A stretch of DNA of 64,000 bases from NCBI RefSeq assembly GCF_905171765.1, contig NC_053392.1:500074556-500138555 (forward strand), written 5' to 3'. A model generated the notes under the pieces. It was not told the origin of the DNA. It did not search any database and was given only the letters and a program-made list of their open reading frames with translations. The stretch is from Bufo bufo (lineage: Eukaryota > Chordata > Amphibia > Anura > Bufonidae). A program made the position numbers and the translations under genes. Numbering within the stretch: position 1 is the stretch's first letter; each line of letters opens with the position of its first letter. Shown here in pieces: positions 54,110-64,000 of this stretch.

Positions 54110-56100
54110 AGTTAGCGGAAATTATATATTTTTTTCTTACAAAGTCTCATATTCCACTAACTTGTGTCAAAAAATAAAATCTCACATGAACTCACCATAC
54201 CCCTCACGGAATCCAAATGCGTAAAATTTTTTAGACATTTATATTCCAGACTTCTTCTCACGCTTTAGGGCCCCTAGAATGCCAGGGCAGTATAAATACC
54301 CCACATGTGACCCCATTTCGGAAAGAAGACACCCCGAGGTATTCCGTGAGGGGCATATTGAGTCCATGAAAGATTGAAATTTTTGTCCCAAGTTAGCGGA
54401 AAGGGAGACTTTGTGAGAAAAATAAAATAAAAATCAATTTCTGCTAACTTGTGCCAAAAAAAATTAATTTCTATGAACTCGCCATGCCCCTTATTGAATA
54501 CCTTGGGGTGTCTCCTTTCCAAAATGGGGTCACATGTGGGGTATTTATACTGCCCTGGCATTCTAGGGGCCCCAAAGCGTGAGAAGAAGTCTGGTATCCA
54601 AATGTCTAAAAATGCCCTCCTAAAAGGAATTTGGGCCTCTTTGCCCACCTAGGCTGCAAAAAAAGTGTCACACATGTGGTATCGCCGTATTCAGGAGAAG
54701 TTGGGGAATGTGTTTTGGGGTGTCATTTTACATATACCCATGCTGGGTGAGATAAATATCTTGGTCAAATGCCAACTTTGTATAAAAAAAATGGGAAAAG
54801 TTGTCTTTTGCCAAGATATTTCTCTCACCCAGCATGAGTATATGTAAAATGACACCCCAAAACACATTCCCCAACTTCTCCTGAATACGGCGATACCACA
54901 TGTGTGACACTTTTTTGCAGCCTAGGTGGGCAAAGGGGCCCACATTCCAAAGAGCACCTTTAGGATTTCACAGGTCATTTACCTACTTACCACACATTAG
55001 GGCCCCTGGAAAATGCCAGGGCAGTATAACTACCCTACAAGTGACCCCATTTTGGAAAGAAGACACCCCAAGATATTCCGTGAGGGGCATGGCGAGTTCC
55101 TAGAATTTTATATTTTTTGTCACAAGTTAGCGGAAAATGATGATTTTTTTTTTTTTTTTTTTCTTACAAAGTCTCATATTCCACTAACCTGTGACAAAAA
55201 ATAAAAACTTCCATGAACTCACTATGCCCATCAGCGAATACCTTGGGGTGTCTTCTTTCCAAAATGGGGTCACTTGTGGGGTAGTTCTACTGCCCTGGCA
55301 TTCTAGGGGCCCAAATGTGTGGTAAGAAGTTTGAAATCAAAATGTGTAAAAAATGGCCAGTGAAATCCGAAAGGTGCTCTTTGGAATATGGGCCCCTTTG
55401 CCCACCTAGGCTTCAAAAAAGTGTCACACATGTGGTATCTACGTATTCAGGAGAAGTTGGGGAATGTGTTTTGGGGTGTCATTTTACATATACCCATGCT
55501 GGGTGAGAGAAATATCTTGGCAAAAGACAACTTTTCCCATTTTTTTATACAAAGTTGGCATTTGACCAAGATATTTATCTCACCCAGCATGGGTATATGT
55601 AAAATGACACCCCAAAACACATTCCCCAACTTCTCCTGAATACGGAGATACCACATGTGTGACACTTTTTTGCAGCCTAGGTGGGCAAAGGGGCCCACAT
55701 TCCAAAGAGCACCTTTCGGATTTCACCGGCCATTTATTACAGAATTTGATTTCAAACTCCTTACCACACATTTGGGCCCCTAGAATGCCAGGGCAGTATA
55801 ACTACCCCACTAGTGACCCCATTTTGGAAAGAAGAGACCCCAAGGTATTCGCTGATGGGCATAGTGAGTTCATAGAAGTTTTTATTTTTTGTCACAAGTT
55901 AGTGGAATATGAGACTTTGTAAGAAAAATAAATAAAAAATCATCATTTTCCGCTAACTTGTGACAAAAAATAAAAAGTTCTATGAACTCACTATGCCCAT
56001 CAGCGAATACCTTAGGGTGTCTACTTTCCGAAATGGGGTCATTTGTGGGGTGTTTGTACTGTCTGGCCATTGTAGAACCTCAGGAAACATGACAGGTGCT
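54110..56100. repeat. nested long palindromes
   Basis: Words such as CACACATGTGGTATC, GGAGAAGTTGGGGAATGTG, TTTTGGGGTGTCATTTTACAT and CCCATGCTGGGTGAGA appear alternately on the two strands at about 54670-54900 and 55420-55660. Each pair can fold into a hairpin with arms over 100 bp. Outer words (CTGCCCTGGCATTCTAGG, AAATGGGGTCAC) also alternate in orientation. Confidence 0.88.
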
Positions 56101-56541
56101 CAGAAAGTCAGAGCTACTTCAAAAAGCGGAAATTCACATTTTTGTACCATAGTTTGTAAACACTATAACTTTTACCCAAACCATTTTTTTTTTACCCAAA
56201 CATTTTTTTTTTATCAAATACATGTAGAACAATAAATTTAGAGCAAAATTTATATATGGATGTCGTTTTTTTTTGCAAAATTTTACAACTGAAAGTGAAA
56301 AATGTCATTTTTTTGCAAAAAAATCGTTAAATTTCGATTAATAACAAAAAAAGTAAAAATGTCAGCAGCAATGAAATACCACTAAATGAAAGCTCTATTA
56401 GTGAGAAGAAAAGGAGGTAAAATTCATTTGGGTGGTAAGTTGCATGACCGAGCAATAAACGGTGAAAGTAGTGTAGGTCAGAAGTGTAAAAAGTGGCCTG
56501 GTCTTTCAGGGTGTTTAAGCCATAGGGGCTGAGGTGGTTAA

Positions 56542-58212
56542 TAACAGTTGATCGGCAGGGGTCCGACACTTATGATTTATCCTGAGGATAGGTCATCAAT
56601 ATTAGTTACCCGATAACCCCTTTAACCCTGGCAATACAGAACTAAGGAGGGATGCAAGCACATAGTCACAATTCACACCACAAGTAACCCGAATTAGGAT
56701 GTACAGAGCAGTGGCAACATGAACAGCTATTGAACACAACAGCACAAATACAAACCCACAGGCAACTGATGAAGATGGTACAAATGAAAGTCCACTTCTA
56801 AGATAAGTAGAGTTTTGGACTGACCAAAAGATTCTCCTTGCCTACTAGATAATGTCCTGTCAGCTGCAGTCCACACAACCCCTGACTACCACCAGTGATC
56901 CACTACATAGGTTTTGCACTTCTGGCACATAGTTCAATAACCCTAATTAAATTGTTTATAAATTCTGCATTTAGGAGAAGTGAGTTATTACAGGGAAACG
57001 TCAGATTTTTTTTTCTTCTCAGAAACAGCATGAAGTGATGGTGTCACTGTCTATACTATGGACCCATGTACAATGCAGAGCAGGATCTTGAAGTGTAAAC
57101 AATCAGCAGCTGGTGGTAAAGATGCCACCACAAGTTTATTACATGGTGGCCACTAGCTTCATGTCAGGCTCAGACACTTAATGAAGAAGAGCTATATTCC
57201 TTGGTCTCTTCTCAATACTGGGCATGAAGTTATTGGACTTTCCACAGTCAGATATACTTTATCTGCTGTAACAAGAGGCAGATTACAGGCTCAGTACCTA
57301 CAAGTATACTCACTATTTGCCAGTCTTTCCGAGTCAGATCCATTTGAATAGCAAGTGAATATCGTGCTGTAGATTCCTCATTCCATATGTTGGCTTTCTA
57401 TTCCTTGACCATGGGAGGGGCAGTCCTTTAGCCATAGCTCCCTAGAGGCTTCCTCCACTGGGATTTGTCTCTCCTGAGTGTTGAAGGACATCTTAGCGGG
57501 TTAGGGCCATTTCAGAACTGCCATGATACTATATAAAAGTCAGTATATAAAGGCTATGTACACCTTTAGGGGCAATTTTTATTATTATTGCATTGTGCTA
57601 ATTTTGAACTAAAAATAATTTTTTTAATTGGTCTTTATTAAAAATATGGCTTCCTTTTTTCTGCACAGAGTTGACATACTCTAGTAGCACCCTTTAGATT
57701 TTCTGTCTTTTCCGTCATCTGGGAAGCAGACGGACTCCTTATCTCTGCTCGCTGCCCTTATAAACTCATTATAGCTCAGTTCTTATCTTACTGATAAGAA
57801 TGTGGCTTAAATAAGTGTTTATGACCTCTCAGTAGTTTAGAGATAAAGTTTATTACATGACCATCACAAAGCAAAAGTACCAGTCACACAGCTAGACAGT
57901 TAACCCTTTGTGCTCAATACTTTTAAAAAAGTCCAACTGAAAAAACAATTTTTAACCAAAAATGATTAACATGCGATCATAAAAAATGAGCCGATAAACT
58001 AATGAAAATGCTCAATTTTTTAGGCGCAATTTTCTCCCAGAAAATGGTGTGCATGCTTTGCATCACATTTACTAACCGTTTTACACACTTTTCTAAGATT
58101 CTTTTCACCTTGCCTATTGAGGGAGTTGTTTCACCGGAAATGTGTGTGGCTTTTCTAGAAATGGGTGTGGCAATGTGAACATTGAGGTGTGCAGTAAAGT
58201 CCCGGGAAAGCA
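56542..58212. other. repeat-derived sequence without genes
   Basis: The segment about 57546-57850 (AAAGGCTATGTACACCTTTAGG) looks like an interspersed repeat. The rest shows no coding sequence that I recognise. Confidence 0.45.
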
Positions 58213-59420
58213 TGATAAAAGGGGTGTTGTTTGCATCGGGAGCGTGTCACCAAGGGGCCTGGCCTTGGTGGAGTAAAGGCCCCTAGATAGGTGGCCACTA
58301 AGTTAGCTGGTGGACACCAATATAGTTAGAATAGCTGGTTCCAGCTAGTCCGGGGCGGGCTTTTACTGGGAACAGGCAATGTGCTGGGTGGGTGCCCGTT
58401 CCCCATGCTCCAGTCCGAGACTTGGGGCATGCTCACGTCCAGGGATTCCATTTAATCTTGTTGGTGGAATTGGGTGTGTCTCACTCTGGAGAGTGTGCAG
58501 ACAGAGGCCTGGTGAGGCTCTGCCAGTGTGGTCTCAGTTAGGCAAGGCTGAGGGGCCACGAGGCTATGCAATAGCCTGGACTTTGGGGGTCTCAGCGATG
58601 CCCGGGAACAAGTGTTGAAAGGTCAGAGTCGGGAGGACTGCTAGACCACAACCCCCTCCAAAGCTACTGCACTTGTTACAGCCTGAGGGCTGGTGGACTG
58701 TATGTCTGGGGTAAGGCTACTTTCACACTAGCGTTCGGAGCGGGTCCGTCTGATGTTTCATCAGACGGATCCGCTCCTATAATGCAGACGTTTGCATCCG
58801 TTCAGAACGGATCCGTCTGCATTATAACTTAGAAAAATTTCTAAGTGTGAAAGTAGTCTGAACGGATCCGTCCAGACTTTACATTGAAAGTCAATGGGGG
58901 CGGATCCGTTTGAAGATTGAGCCATATAGAGTCATCTTCAAACTGATCCGTCCCCATTGACTTACATTGTAAGTCTGGGCGGATCCGCTTGCCTCCGCAC
59001 GGCCAGGCGGACACCCGAACGCTGCAAGCAGCGTTCAGGTGTCCGCTCGCTGAGCGGAGGCTGAACGCTGGCAGACTGATGCATTCTCAGCGGATCCGCC
59101 TCCACTGAGAATGCATTAGGGCAGTGCGGATGCGTTCGGGGCCGCTTGTGAGCCCCTTCAAACGGAGCTCACGAGCGGACACCCGAACGCTAGTGTGAAA
59201 GTAGCCTAAGCCGCAGCTGGTTCCATGTGTGAACGCTATCGTATAGCCAAGTTAGGGATACAATGTTTATTATGTTTAGGTAGAGCCCAGACGGGCAGGC
59301 TTTTGTTTTATGCCATGCTGTGTATGAAGAGTGTCAAATAAATCACACTGTTTGGACCTGAAACACAGTGGTTATGAAGATAATTCTGTGAGATTGACCC
59401 CCGAATAAGAGATGATCCCT
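58213..59420 (+). repeat. 5' LTR of the second LTR element, with nested MITE
   Basis: The LTR continues after the MITE (58713-59208) with sequence carrying AATAAATCACACTG (a possible polyadenylation signal at 59337-59342), and appears to end near CCCTACA at about 59424. The end is inferred from the change to a coding-like leader. Confidence 0.6.
58713..59208. mobile_element. MITE (AAGGCTACTTTCACACTAGCG ends)
   Basis: AAGGCTACTTTCACACTAGCG and CGCTAGTGTGAAAGTAGCCT are exact inverted ends. The interior is a series of GGATCCG-rich inverted pairs. It is related to 33792-35238. Confidence 0.88.
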
Positions 59421-59658
59421 ACATATGGTGGAGGATGCGTGCAGGTTGTCCATGAGAGAAGGGCAACGGTCGGTTGCTAGGGGCAACGATGAGACTGCAG
59501 GTGCCGCTAAAAGCTGTTTTTTGCCGTGTGAGGAGTTACAGGGCCGGAAGCTTTTTTTTGTCCAGTGGAGCAGGTGCTGCTCATAAGAGTGTGGAGTATT
59601 TTGCTGTGGTGCAGGTAAAACTGCAGTGAATTAAAGGGCCAGTAGCCCGGGAGAAGAA

Positions 59659-60146
59659 ATGGCTATAGCGATTGGATACACTAAAAATGAATTGGTGAAA
59701 TTTTATGCAGAGCGAGAGGCTTTGGAGGCGCAGTTGCAGCTGGCCATGAGAAAAGGGTTCTCAAAGCTGTATGGACCCTGTACAAAGTTCCAAGAGGTTG
59801 ATGGTGTTTCGGGAATATTGGGGGAAAAGCAAAGATATGCCGTTGCCAAGGGCAACCGTCGGGAAGATAAAGAGGGGGAGAGCGGATGTGCCGAGGATCT
59901 TTGAGGCTGTTGCTAAGGGCAACCAACCACAACAGCGTGCGGCTGCCCAGCAGTTATGGAGCGGAGCAAGTGGCTCATATTCTGCGGCTGGAGATCCCAA
60001 GGACAGGTCTCCCAAGAGTGTGACTCCACATCTGGAAGGAGGATGGAGTCACGGCATTTCTCAAAGCAACCACTGCAGTCAGGAGGCTGCAGGTGATTTT
60101 GTAATGGAGGATCCTGGAATATCCTTGGCTCCTGGGACTGCCGAAC
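59659..60146 (+). pseudogene. unidentified ORF region of the LTR element, 5' part
   Basis: Two overlapping open frames start at 59659 (MAIAIGYTKNELVKFYAERE) and 59771. The second is open up to the solo LTR and resumes in phase after it (see 60822-61034). The sequence is Lys/Arg- and Ser-rich and has no domain I know. It may be a gag-like protein. Confidence 0.4.
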
Positions 60147-60151
60147 CCATG
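60147..60151. repeat. 5-bp target duplication, left copy
   Basis: CCATG here and at 60820-60824 bracket the solo LTR. Confidence 0.85.
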
Positions 60152-60819
60152 TGTCACTACCAGAGCTTTGAGATGTTCTCACAACTCTGTTTCTCCACCC
60201 CTGTGATGATGTCACTACTAGAGCTTGGAGGAGTTCTTTCTGCTCTGTTTCTCCGCCCCTGTGATGAGGTCTTTACTTTCTGTTTCCTTCCTCCCAGCTG
60301 TTCCTCCTGTGTTTGATTTCTCTGCCTTTAAATCACCCCTCCTCCTATTGTAGGGTGCGGATTATATTTCTCATTTGAGTTGTTTCTCTCGCTTGAGTAT
60401 CTTCACTGGTGTGCTATCATTTCACTGGACCTGTGTTCTGCTGCAGCAAGTACTCCGGATATTGCCAGCTGTCTTTGGGTCTGTCTTCTCTGCTGCTGCA
60501 GCTCCTTCAGTTAAGTGTGTAGACATTGTAGTGTTTCTGTTTGTTTGCTGACTGGATCCGAGATGACCCTGGTTCTGTCCATATACTGAGCAGGGCACCG
60601 GTGGCCGTGCCCCTTCCACTATTGTAGGGGTTACAGTGGTCATCAGTCTTAGGTACGCGGGCATGCCTCGACCCACTATTTGGATCCGGGCATGTGCTTA
60701 GCAGCATAGGGAGAGCTTTGAGGGTCTGACAGGTGTCACCCTTTATCCTCCCTAGTTTGGGTCTGGTCAGTAGCTCTATTTACTGTGTATGCTCTTGTTG
60801 CTCACATACAGCCGTGACA
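60152..60819 (+). mobile_element. solo LTR (668 bp)
   Basis: It begins TGTCACTACC, ends GCCGTGACA and is flanked by the 5-bp duplication CCATG. The short inverted ends TGTCAC/GTGACA, the 5-bp duplication and the lack of internal genes identify a solo LTR left by recombination. It interrupts an open frame of the LTR element around it. Confidence 0.88.
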
Positions 60820-60821
60820 CC

Positions 60822-61034
60822 ATGACATCGCTGGGTAAGATCGTTCCTGTTATTAATTATGTGACAGACCCAGTGACAGTGAGCCGGTGGCAGGGGATAC
60901 CTGCTGGGACAGTGAGTGATAAATCACTGAGGCGAGGAACTGTCTCGGAAGTGTGTGACATTGGAGAAAACGCAGGGTCTGAACAGGCGGGTAAGCCTGT
61001 TGCGGTTGTTCCCTTGCAGGACTTTGCAGGGTAG
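60822..61034 (+). pseudogene. unidentified ORF region, continuation after the solo LTR
   Basis: MTSLGKIVPVINYVTDPVTV and the residues to the TAG at 61032-61034 lie in the frame that continues the one ending at 60146: the inserted 673 bp (LTR plus duplication) shift the frame by exactly one base, and the observed frames differ by one. No function is recognised. Confidence 0.45.
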
Positions 61035-61176
61035 AAGGTTGTTGTGTTGCCTAAAATGCCCGTGACCAACGCTAGGCATGGGGTGGCGAAAATTAAAGAC
61101 CCTATGATGGCCCGGTTAAGAGGTAGCACAATATGGAAACCTGAGATTAATAAAGTGATAAATATGCTGGACAGAC

Positions 61177-61842
61177 ATGAAGTCATGTGAAATATGTGAT
61201 AATAATGACATGCTTTTTCCGCTGCAGGCTGTCGTCAGGGGAATAGCGCCCCCTGCGGGGAAAATTATAAAAGATGCAGAAGTGTTTAGAAGTGTTGAGA
61301 GCATGGAGTTGAGTGAACCCACTGTAGTGAATGTGCAGGAAACTGTGGCAATGCTGAGGGGTGTACCCCACGAGCCAGAGGTGGATATGCAGTCTCCACA
61401 GGTTTCTACGATTAATAAAATGTCCCAGGTGGAGATTAGCTCATCGGTGCCCCTAGAGGTCAGCGTTGATAATGACATGAGCAGTATATGTGATATATGT
61501 TCTGTGGCTGATAGCAACTCAGAGAGGGAGGCTGCCATGTCAAGACCCTGCAAAACTAAGGTGGTTACTAGTAGCGACCAGATGACAGCTATACCTGAAG
61601 TGACGAGAGCTGAGTGGGGAGACGGCAGCCTAGTGTCTGAGACCCATACCCAGGCAGGGGTAGATGACCTGACAGGTCAGTACAGCTACAAACTTGAAGA
61701 TGTTATCGCTCGCTTCGCACAGTCCCTAGATACACTAGAGAAGGGACTAGCGGTTCTCGCAGAGCAACTGCAGAAAGCTCCAGAGGAGTCACAGGAAGAG
61801 ACTCAGAAAGAGATGAATGAACTGAAGGATCTAGAGTCATGA
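61177..61842 (+). CDS. unidentified ORF upstream of the myosin segment
   Basis: This frame of 221 codons is acidic and Ser/Val-rich and ends in a Gln/Glu-rich coiled-coil-like stretch (EKGLAVLAEQLQKAPEESQE). The TGA at 61840-61842 is the only stop between it and the myosin-derived sequence, which follows in the same frame. I do not recognise the protein. It could be element-encoded or part of a fusion. Confidence 0.45.
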   Translation: MKSCEICDNNDMLFPLQAVVRGIAPPAGKIIKDAEVFRSVESMELSEPTVVNVQETVAMLRGVPHEPEVDMQSPQVSTINKMSQVEISSSVPLEVSVDNDMSSICDICSVADSNSEREAAMSRPCKTKVVTSSDQMTAIPEVTRAEWGDGSLVSETHTQAGVDDLTGQYSYKLEDVIARFAQSLDTLEKGLAVLAEQLQKAPEESQEETQKEMNELKDLES

Positions 61843-62600
61843 ACAGAAGCGGAAATTCTCCAACTTCAAGAAGAACTTGCAGCTTCAGAGCGATCCAGAC
61901 TTCATGCAGAGCAGGAAAGAGATGAGCTGGCTGATGAGGTCTTAAACAGCGCCTCAGAAAAATCTGCTCTCTTGGAGGAGAACAGACATTTGGAAGACAG
62001 GATGGCTCAACTTGATCAAGAGTTGCGTGATCGGATGGTGGACCTGGACCACCAGAGACAAACTGTGTCTAGATTGGAGAAGAAACAGAAGACGTTTGAC
62101 CAGCTCCTGGTTGAAGAGAAATACATATCGGCTCAATATGCCGAAGAACGTGACCGAGCGGAGGCTGATGCTGGGGAGAAGGAGACCAAGGCCCTCTCCT
62201 TGGCTAGAGCCCTTGAAAAAGCGCTTGAGGAGCGAGATAAATTTGAGAGGCTGAACAGGCAACTTAGAGCAGAGATGGAAAATCTCATGCGCTCAAAAGA
62301 TGAGGTCGGGAAGAACGTCTATGGCAGGCATCCTCAAACTGCGGCCCTCCAGCTGTTGTAAAGCTACAACTCCCACAATGCCCTGCTGTAGACTGATACA
62401 TGTAGGCTGTTTGGGCATGCTGGGAGTTATAGTTTTTCAACATACGGAGGGCCTGGTCTATGAGTTGGAGAAATCTAAGCGTGCTCTCGAGCAGCAGGTG
62501 AAAAATGAGAAACCTGAAGAGGAGAGTCCTCTGAAAGACATCAAGAAGTCTAAGCCAGAGTCTGTTAAGAATGGGACTGGAGATGGTGGTGCCGGCTGAG
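61843..62600 (+). pseudogene. captured non-muscle myosin heavy-chain coiled-coil segment
   Basis: The frame reads [20 protein letters not shown] and [20 protein letters not shown], then [40 protein letters not shown] and [20 protein letters not shown]. These are distinctive blocks of the rod of non-muscle/smooth-muscle myosin II heavy chains (MYH9/MYH10/MYH11 type). In the normal protein the first block comes near the end of the rod and the second some 250-300 residues earlier, so the order is swapped. No introns are present, which suggests a spliced RNA as source. A hAT-type MITE (62329-62451) interrupts it, then ELEKSKRALEQQV follows in the expected order. The frame ends at 62598-62600. Confidence 0.85.
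62329..62451. mobile_element. small hAT-type MITE inside the myosin segment
   Basis: It begins CAGGCATCCTCAAACTGCGG and ends GGAGGGCCTG, with inner words (CTACAACTCCCA / TGGGAGTTATAG) of the common hAT-type MITE family. GTCTATG precedes it (62320-62326) and follows it (62453-62459), so the duplication is 7 or, with one mismatch, 8 bp. Reading across the duplication gives the myosin order KNVY-ELEKSK. Confidence 0.85.
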
Positions 62601-62603
62601 GCA

Positions 62604-62669
62604 TGATAAAAGGGGTGTTGTTTGAATCGGGAGCGTGTCACCAAGGGGCCCGGCCTTGGTGGAGTAAAG
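62604..62669 (+). repeat. 3' LTR start of the second LTR element (truncated)
   Basis: TGATAAAAGGGGTGTTGTTT and the following 46 bp match 58213-58278 with two differences. The match stops at GTAAAGGC, where another repeat (CAGGGCCAGTGCAACC...) begins. Confidence 0.8.
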
Positions 62670-62838
62670 GCAGGGCCAGTGCAACCATATAGGCGAACTA
62701 GGCATTCGCCTATGGTGCCGGCCTGCTGGGGGCGCCCTGGTGGGCTCCCCCTGACTGGGGCTGCAGCCCTGGGCGAGCGGCTCTTGAGCCGCCCCCAGCG
62801 CCATTACAGGGGGGCCAGGAGGTTGAGGTCCTTCTTAA

Positions 62839-64000
62839 CCGCCTCCGGACTGCCTAATGCAGGATCGCGTTCCAGAGGCGGCTGTCTCAGGCAGAGTCAC
62901 GCATCTATGCGTCATCTCGCAAGATCGGATCCGCAAAACACATACGGACGTCTGAATGGAGCCCTACAGGGGGGTGATCAGGGAGTCTATATGGGATGAT
63001 CACCCCCCTTTAAGGCTCCATTCAGACGTCCGTATGTGTTTTGCAGATCCATGGATCGGATCCGCAAAACACATACGGACGTCGGAATGGAGCCTTACAG
63101 GGGGGTGATCAGGGAGTCTATATGGGATGATCACCCCCCTGTAAGGCTCCATTCAGACGTCCGTATGTGTTTTGTGGATCCGCAAAACACATACGGACGT
63201 CTGAATGGAGCCTTACAGGGGGGTGATCAATGACAGGGTGGTGATCACCCCATATAGACTCCCTGATCACCCTCCTGTCATTGATCACCCCCCTGTAAGG
63301 CTCCATTCAGACATTTTTTTGGCACAAGTTAGCGGAAATTTATTTATTTGTTTTTTTGTTTTTTCTTACAAAGTCTCATATTCCACTAACTTGTGTCAAA
63401 AAATAAAATCTCACATGAACTCACCATACCCCTCACGAAATCCAAATGCGTAAAATTTTTTAGACATTTATATTCCAGACTTCTTCTCACGCTTTAGGTC
63501 CCCTAAAATGCCAGGGCAGTATAAATACCCCACATGTGACCCCATTTCGGAAAGAAGACACCCCAAGGTATTCGCTGAGGGGCATATTGAGTCTATGAAA
63601 GATTGAAATTTTTGTCCCAAGTTAGCGGAAAGGGAGACTTTGTGAGAAAAAAAAATAAAAAATCAATTTCTGCTAACTTGTGCCAAAAAAATAATAATTC
63701 TATGAACTCGCCATGCCCCTCATTGAATACCTTGGGGTGTCTTCTTTCCAAAATGGGGTCACATGTGGGGTATTTATACTGCCCTGGCATTTTAGGGGCC
63801 CTAAGCGTGAGAAGAAGTCTGGGATCCAAATGTCTAAAAATGCCCTCCAAAAAGGAATTTGGGCCCCTTTGCGCATCTAGGCTGCAAAAAAGTGTCACAC
63901 ATGTGGTATCGTACTCAGGAGAAGTTGGGGAATGTGTTTTGGGGTGTCATTTTACATATACCCATGCTGGGTGAGATAAATATCTTGGTCAAATGCCAAC
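62839..64000. mobile_element. second copy of the 53044-56537 element (runs off the window)
   Basis: The left end CCGCCTCCGG follows TTAA (62835-62838). The interior has the same satellite with the variant ACACATACGGACGTC, then the same AAGTTAGCGGAA, TCTCATATTCCACTAAC and AAATGGGGTCACATGTGGGG words in the same order as 54090-54760. Confidence 0.88.

Larger units (their letters stand above)
53044..56537. mobile_element. TTAA-flanked 3.5-kb non-autonomous element with palindromes
   Basis: CCACCTCCGG at the left and CTGAGGTGG at the right are inverted ends flanked by TTAA (53040-53043, 56538-56541), the piggyBac-type signature. The interior has a satellite of about 190 bp (53440-54060). Several long inverted repeats also occur: about 54110-54340 against 54480-54640, a palindrome centred near 54785 with arms over 100 bp, and another centred near 55540. 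No transposase is present. A second copy starts at 62839. Confidence 0.85.
58213..62668 (+). mobile_element. second LTR element with captured myosin sequence
   Basis: Bases 58210-58278 and 62601-62669 match at all but two positions and define the start of two LTRs (TGATAAAAGGGGTGTTG...). The LTR shares layout words with that of the Gmr1-like element (GTGTCACCAAGG/GTGTTACCGAGG, CCTTGGTGGAGTAAAG/CCTCGGTGAAGTAAG). The 5' LTR runs to about 59420 and contains a MITE. The 3' LTR is cut after 66 bp by other repeats. The interior lacks any recognisable pol gene and instead carries unidentified frames and myosin heavy-chain sequence. It is probably a non-autonomous element. Confidence 0.7.

Noticed and set aside
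61843..62600. Considered as exons of a functional host myosin gene
   Set aside because: Block order is swapped, motor and most of the rod are missing, there are no introns or splice sites, and a stop and a MITE interrupt it.

Overview
This is vertebrate nuclear DNA, almost certainly amphibian and most likely an anuran (frog or toad). Three things point there: one spliced housekeeping gene with short exons and multi-kb introns; introns packed with retroelements typical of cold-blooded vertebrates (DIRS, Penelope-like, Gmr1-type Ty3/gypsy, piggyBac, Tc1); and a very high load of TTAA-flanked and hAT-type palindromic MITEs. There are no bacterial-style operons, no CRISPR array and no RNA gene that I can recognise.

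Host gene. The minus strand from about 40.7 kb down to 0.97 kb carries the 5' part of methionine synthase (MTR, cobalamin-dependent homocysteine methyltransferase). I reconstructed eleven coding exons by hand: 40509-40542, 35731-35933, 33569-33658, 33307-33376, 23629-23721, 18923-19029, 13543-13602, 11496-11590, 10279-10379, 1487-1548 and 975-1042. Every internal junction has GT/AG and the phases join without a break, giving 983 nt (327 codons plus 2 nt). They encode the N-terminal zinc/homocysteine-binding domain, including all three Cys zinc ligands. The gene continues beyond position 1. A CpG-rich promoter lies just above exon 1 (about 40.55-40.75 kb).

Mobile DNA in the gene (1-40 kb): a TTAA-flanked inverted-repeat element (1759-5582) interrupted by a Tc1-like element (3897-5471) and carrying a DIRS-terminus relic; a rearranged Penelope-like element (about 6980-8930) with a hammerhead-like motif; a second Tc1 copy (11640-13211) only 49 bp from exon 8; a large palindrome (about 14500-14960); a piggyBac element with a broken transposase N-terminus (19886-23204); a nearly intact 5.9-kb DIRS retrotransposon (24041-29953) with inverted termini and an internal complementary region; and a hAT-type repeat (about 31.1-32.5 kb).

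Upstream of the gene (41-64 kb) is a nested repeat graveyard. A Gmr1-like Ty3/gypsy element (41453 to about 50.85 kb) has integrase before reverse transcriptase and a SCAN-like gag. Its RT is split by a Penelope-like element (45082-49852, 15-bp target duplication). That element is split by an inverted-repeat MITE (46048-47985), itself split by a hAT-type element (46172-47726, 8-bp duplication). Beyond lie a degenerate Ulp1/C48-like cysteine peptidase, a 30-bp minisatellite, a 3.5-kb TTAA-flanked element with a 190-bp satellite and long palindromes (53044-56537; a second copy starts at 62839 and runs off the window), and a second LTR element (58213 to about 62670).

The most unusual item is the interior of that last LTR element. 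It carries a spliced, rearranged piece of a non-muscle myosin heavy-chain coiled coil, joined to open reading frames I do not recognise. A solo LTR (5-bp duplication) and a small hAT-type MITE (7-bp duplication) later interrupted these reading frames, and each left the original frame traceable.
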